Under the pieces are notes generated by a model. It saw nothing but the letters and a program-made list of their open reading frames with translations, was not told the DNA's origin and did no database searches. Below are positions 63,196 to 64,000 of a stretch of DNA of 64,000 bases, piece by piece. Made by a program: the position numbers and the translations under genes. Every line of letters starts with the position of its first letter. The first letter of the stretch is position 1. The DNA is from Aeromicrobium massiliense JC14 (GTDB lineage Bacteria > Actinomycetota > Actinomycetes > Propionibacteriales > Nocardioidaceae), in NCBI RefSeq assembly GCF_000312105.1, contig NZ_HE978637.1, positions 248,001 to 312,000 on the forward strand. The letters run 5' to 3'.

Positions 63196-64000
63196 ATGAA
63201 CGACTCCGCCCTCATCACCGTCGGCCTGCCGATCGCGCTGGCGATCATCATGTTCGGCCTCGGCCTGTCGCTGACGGTCGGCGACTTCCAGCGCGTGGCC
63301 CGCTCGCCCAAGGCGGTGGTCGTCGCGCTGGTGCTGCAGGTGCTCGTGCTGCCGTTCGTCGCGTTCGGCCTGGTGGTCGCGTTCGACGTCGACCCGCTCC
63401 TGGCCGTCGGCGTCATGCTCCTGGCGGCGTCGCCGGGCGGCACGACCGCCAACCTGTTCAGCCACCTGTTCCACGGCGACGTCGCGCTGAACGTGACGCT
63501 CACGGCGATCAACTCGGTGCTGGCCGCGGTGTCGATCCCCGTCATCACCAACCTGGCCATCGGCTACTTCGACGCCGAGGGCGAGCTGGGGCTGCAGCTG
63601 GGCAAGGTCGTGCAGGTCATCGCGATCGTGCTGGTGCCCGTGGCGATCGGCATGGTGGTGCGCAGCCGCTCGGAGTCGTTCGCCGCCCGCGCCGACAAGC
63701 CCGTGCGCATCTTCTCGATCGTCGTGCTGGTGGCGGTCTCGATCGGCGCCATCGTCGGCGAGCGCGAGAACATCGCCGACTACGTCGAGCAGGTCGGCCT
63801 CGTCGTGACGCTGTTCTGCCTGGCCAGCCTGACCATCGGCTACCTCGGGGCGCGGGTCATGCGGCTGGACGAGCGTCAGGCCATCGCCAGCTCGATGGAG
63901 GTGGGCATCCACAACACGACCGTCGCCATGACCATCGCGCTCAGCGTCCTGGACAACACCGAGGTCGCGATCCCCAGCGCCGTCTACTCCATCGTCATGT
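63196..64000 (+). CDS. Bile acid:sodium symporter-family protein (runs off window)
   Basis: The first 268 residues of a membrane protein with about seven hydrophobic helices seen so far. ALIIMFGLGLSLTVGDF-like (IIMFGLGLSLTVGDFQRV), LAASPGGTTANLFSHLFHGDVALNVTLTA and SSMEVGIHNTTVAMTIALSVL are hallmarks of the BASS family. Bacterial members move organic anions with sodium; the substrate is unknown. GGAGG lies nine bases before the ATG. It continues past the right edge. Confidence 0.88.
   Translation, partial: MNDSALITVGLPIALAIIMFGLGLSLTVGDFQRVARSPKAVVVALVLQVLVLPFVAFGLVVAFDVDPLLAVGVMLLAASPGGTTANLFSHLFHGDVALNVTLTAINSVLAAVSIPVITNLAIGYFDAEGELGLQLGKVVQVIAIVLVPVAIGMVVRSRSESFAARADKPVRIFSIVVLVAVSIGAIVGERENIADYVEQVGLVVTLFCLASLTIGYLGARVMRLDERQAIASSMEVGIHNTTVAMTIALSVLDNTEVAIPSAVYSIVM

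Overview
The window looks like the chromosome of a very high-GC actinobacterium, most likely a member of the Nocardioidaceae such as Aeromicrobium. The signs are the codon use (almost all G/C third positions), a mycoredoxin, AdnAB, UvrD2 and UPF0182 genes, F420/LLM-type oxidoreductases, and a stretch (about 11.6-37.7 kb) whose gene order resembles, from memory, the Mycobacterium tuberculosis Rv3211-Rv3193c neighbourhood. Many genes appear to be leaderless: a TANNNT-like -10 hexamer lies exactly six bases before the start codon of about twenty-two genes on both strands.

Layout. 1-11.6 kb: core metabolism. It holds the 5' end of an FdhF/YdeP-type molybdoenzyme, an esterase, a DMT exporter, an acyl-CoA dehydrogenase with an inverted repeat upstream, a stress protein, a MaoC-type hydratase resembling mesaconyl-CoA hydratase, a phosphatase, a PHP phosphoesterase, a sulfite-oxidase-like enzyme with its flavin reductase, a hydrolase/SDR pair and an orphan ParA. 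11.6-28.8 kb: RNA and DNA maintenance. It holds a DEAD-box helicase, a ferritin-like protein, TetR-DUF3107, MoeZ, an alkyltransferase-like protein, AdnA-AdnB, NudC, mycoredoxin, UvrD2 and an ABC1 kinase. 28.8-38.8 kb: a ThiF/cyclodehydratase-like protein, a zinc ribbon, a YgjP peptidase, Nudix, a DUF2342 protease, MoaE, a Lon-like PDZ protease, UPF0182 and a lipoprotein hydrolase.

38.9-46.1 kb is an accessory hot spot next to the initiator tRNA gene. A 42-bp direct repeat of the tRNA 3' end (38989-39030 and 43874-43915) brackets a 4.9-kb element with visibly lower GC. It carries a three-gene operon: an Mrr-like nuclease effector, a small middle component, and a Rad50/SMC-like ABC ATPase with a Cys4 hook. 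I read this as an ABC three-component (ABC-3C) conflict/defence system. No integrase is left. Immediately outside attR lies a second likely defence pair: a GIY-YIG nuclease fused to a DUF2075/Schlafen-type helicase, coupled to a MazG-like nucleotide pyrophosphohydrolase.

46.2-64 kb returns to chromosomal genes: DoxX, a kinase/M23/class III PLP-enzyme fusion, a 13E12-type HNH protein with a LexA (SOS) box, sortase E, several small conserved proteins, the SCO1664/DUF3090/MSMEG_4193 trio, a secreted endonuclease/phosphatase-family protein, an acyl-CoA carboxylase carboxyltransferase, a DUF429 protein, a subtilisin-like protease, an F420/PPOX protein, an ankyrin protein and a bile-acid:sodium-type symporter that runs off the end.

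Two dispersed repeat families stand out: long intergenic palindromes built on GTGACGTT...AACGTCAC (17600, 25024, 30140), and a CCTGAGCCTGTCGAAGGG-type repeat (27463, 37758-37869, 38781-38838, 49793, 52548-52601) that even codes part of a lipoprotein linker. Many convergent gene pairs are separated by near-perfect GC-rich hairpins.
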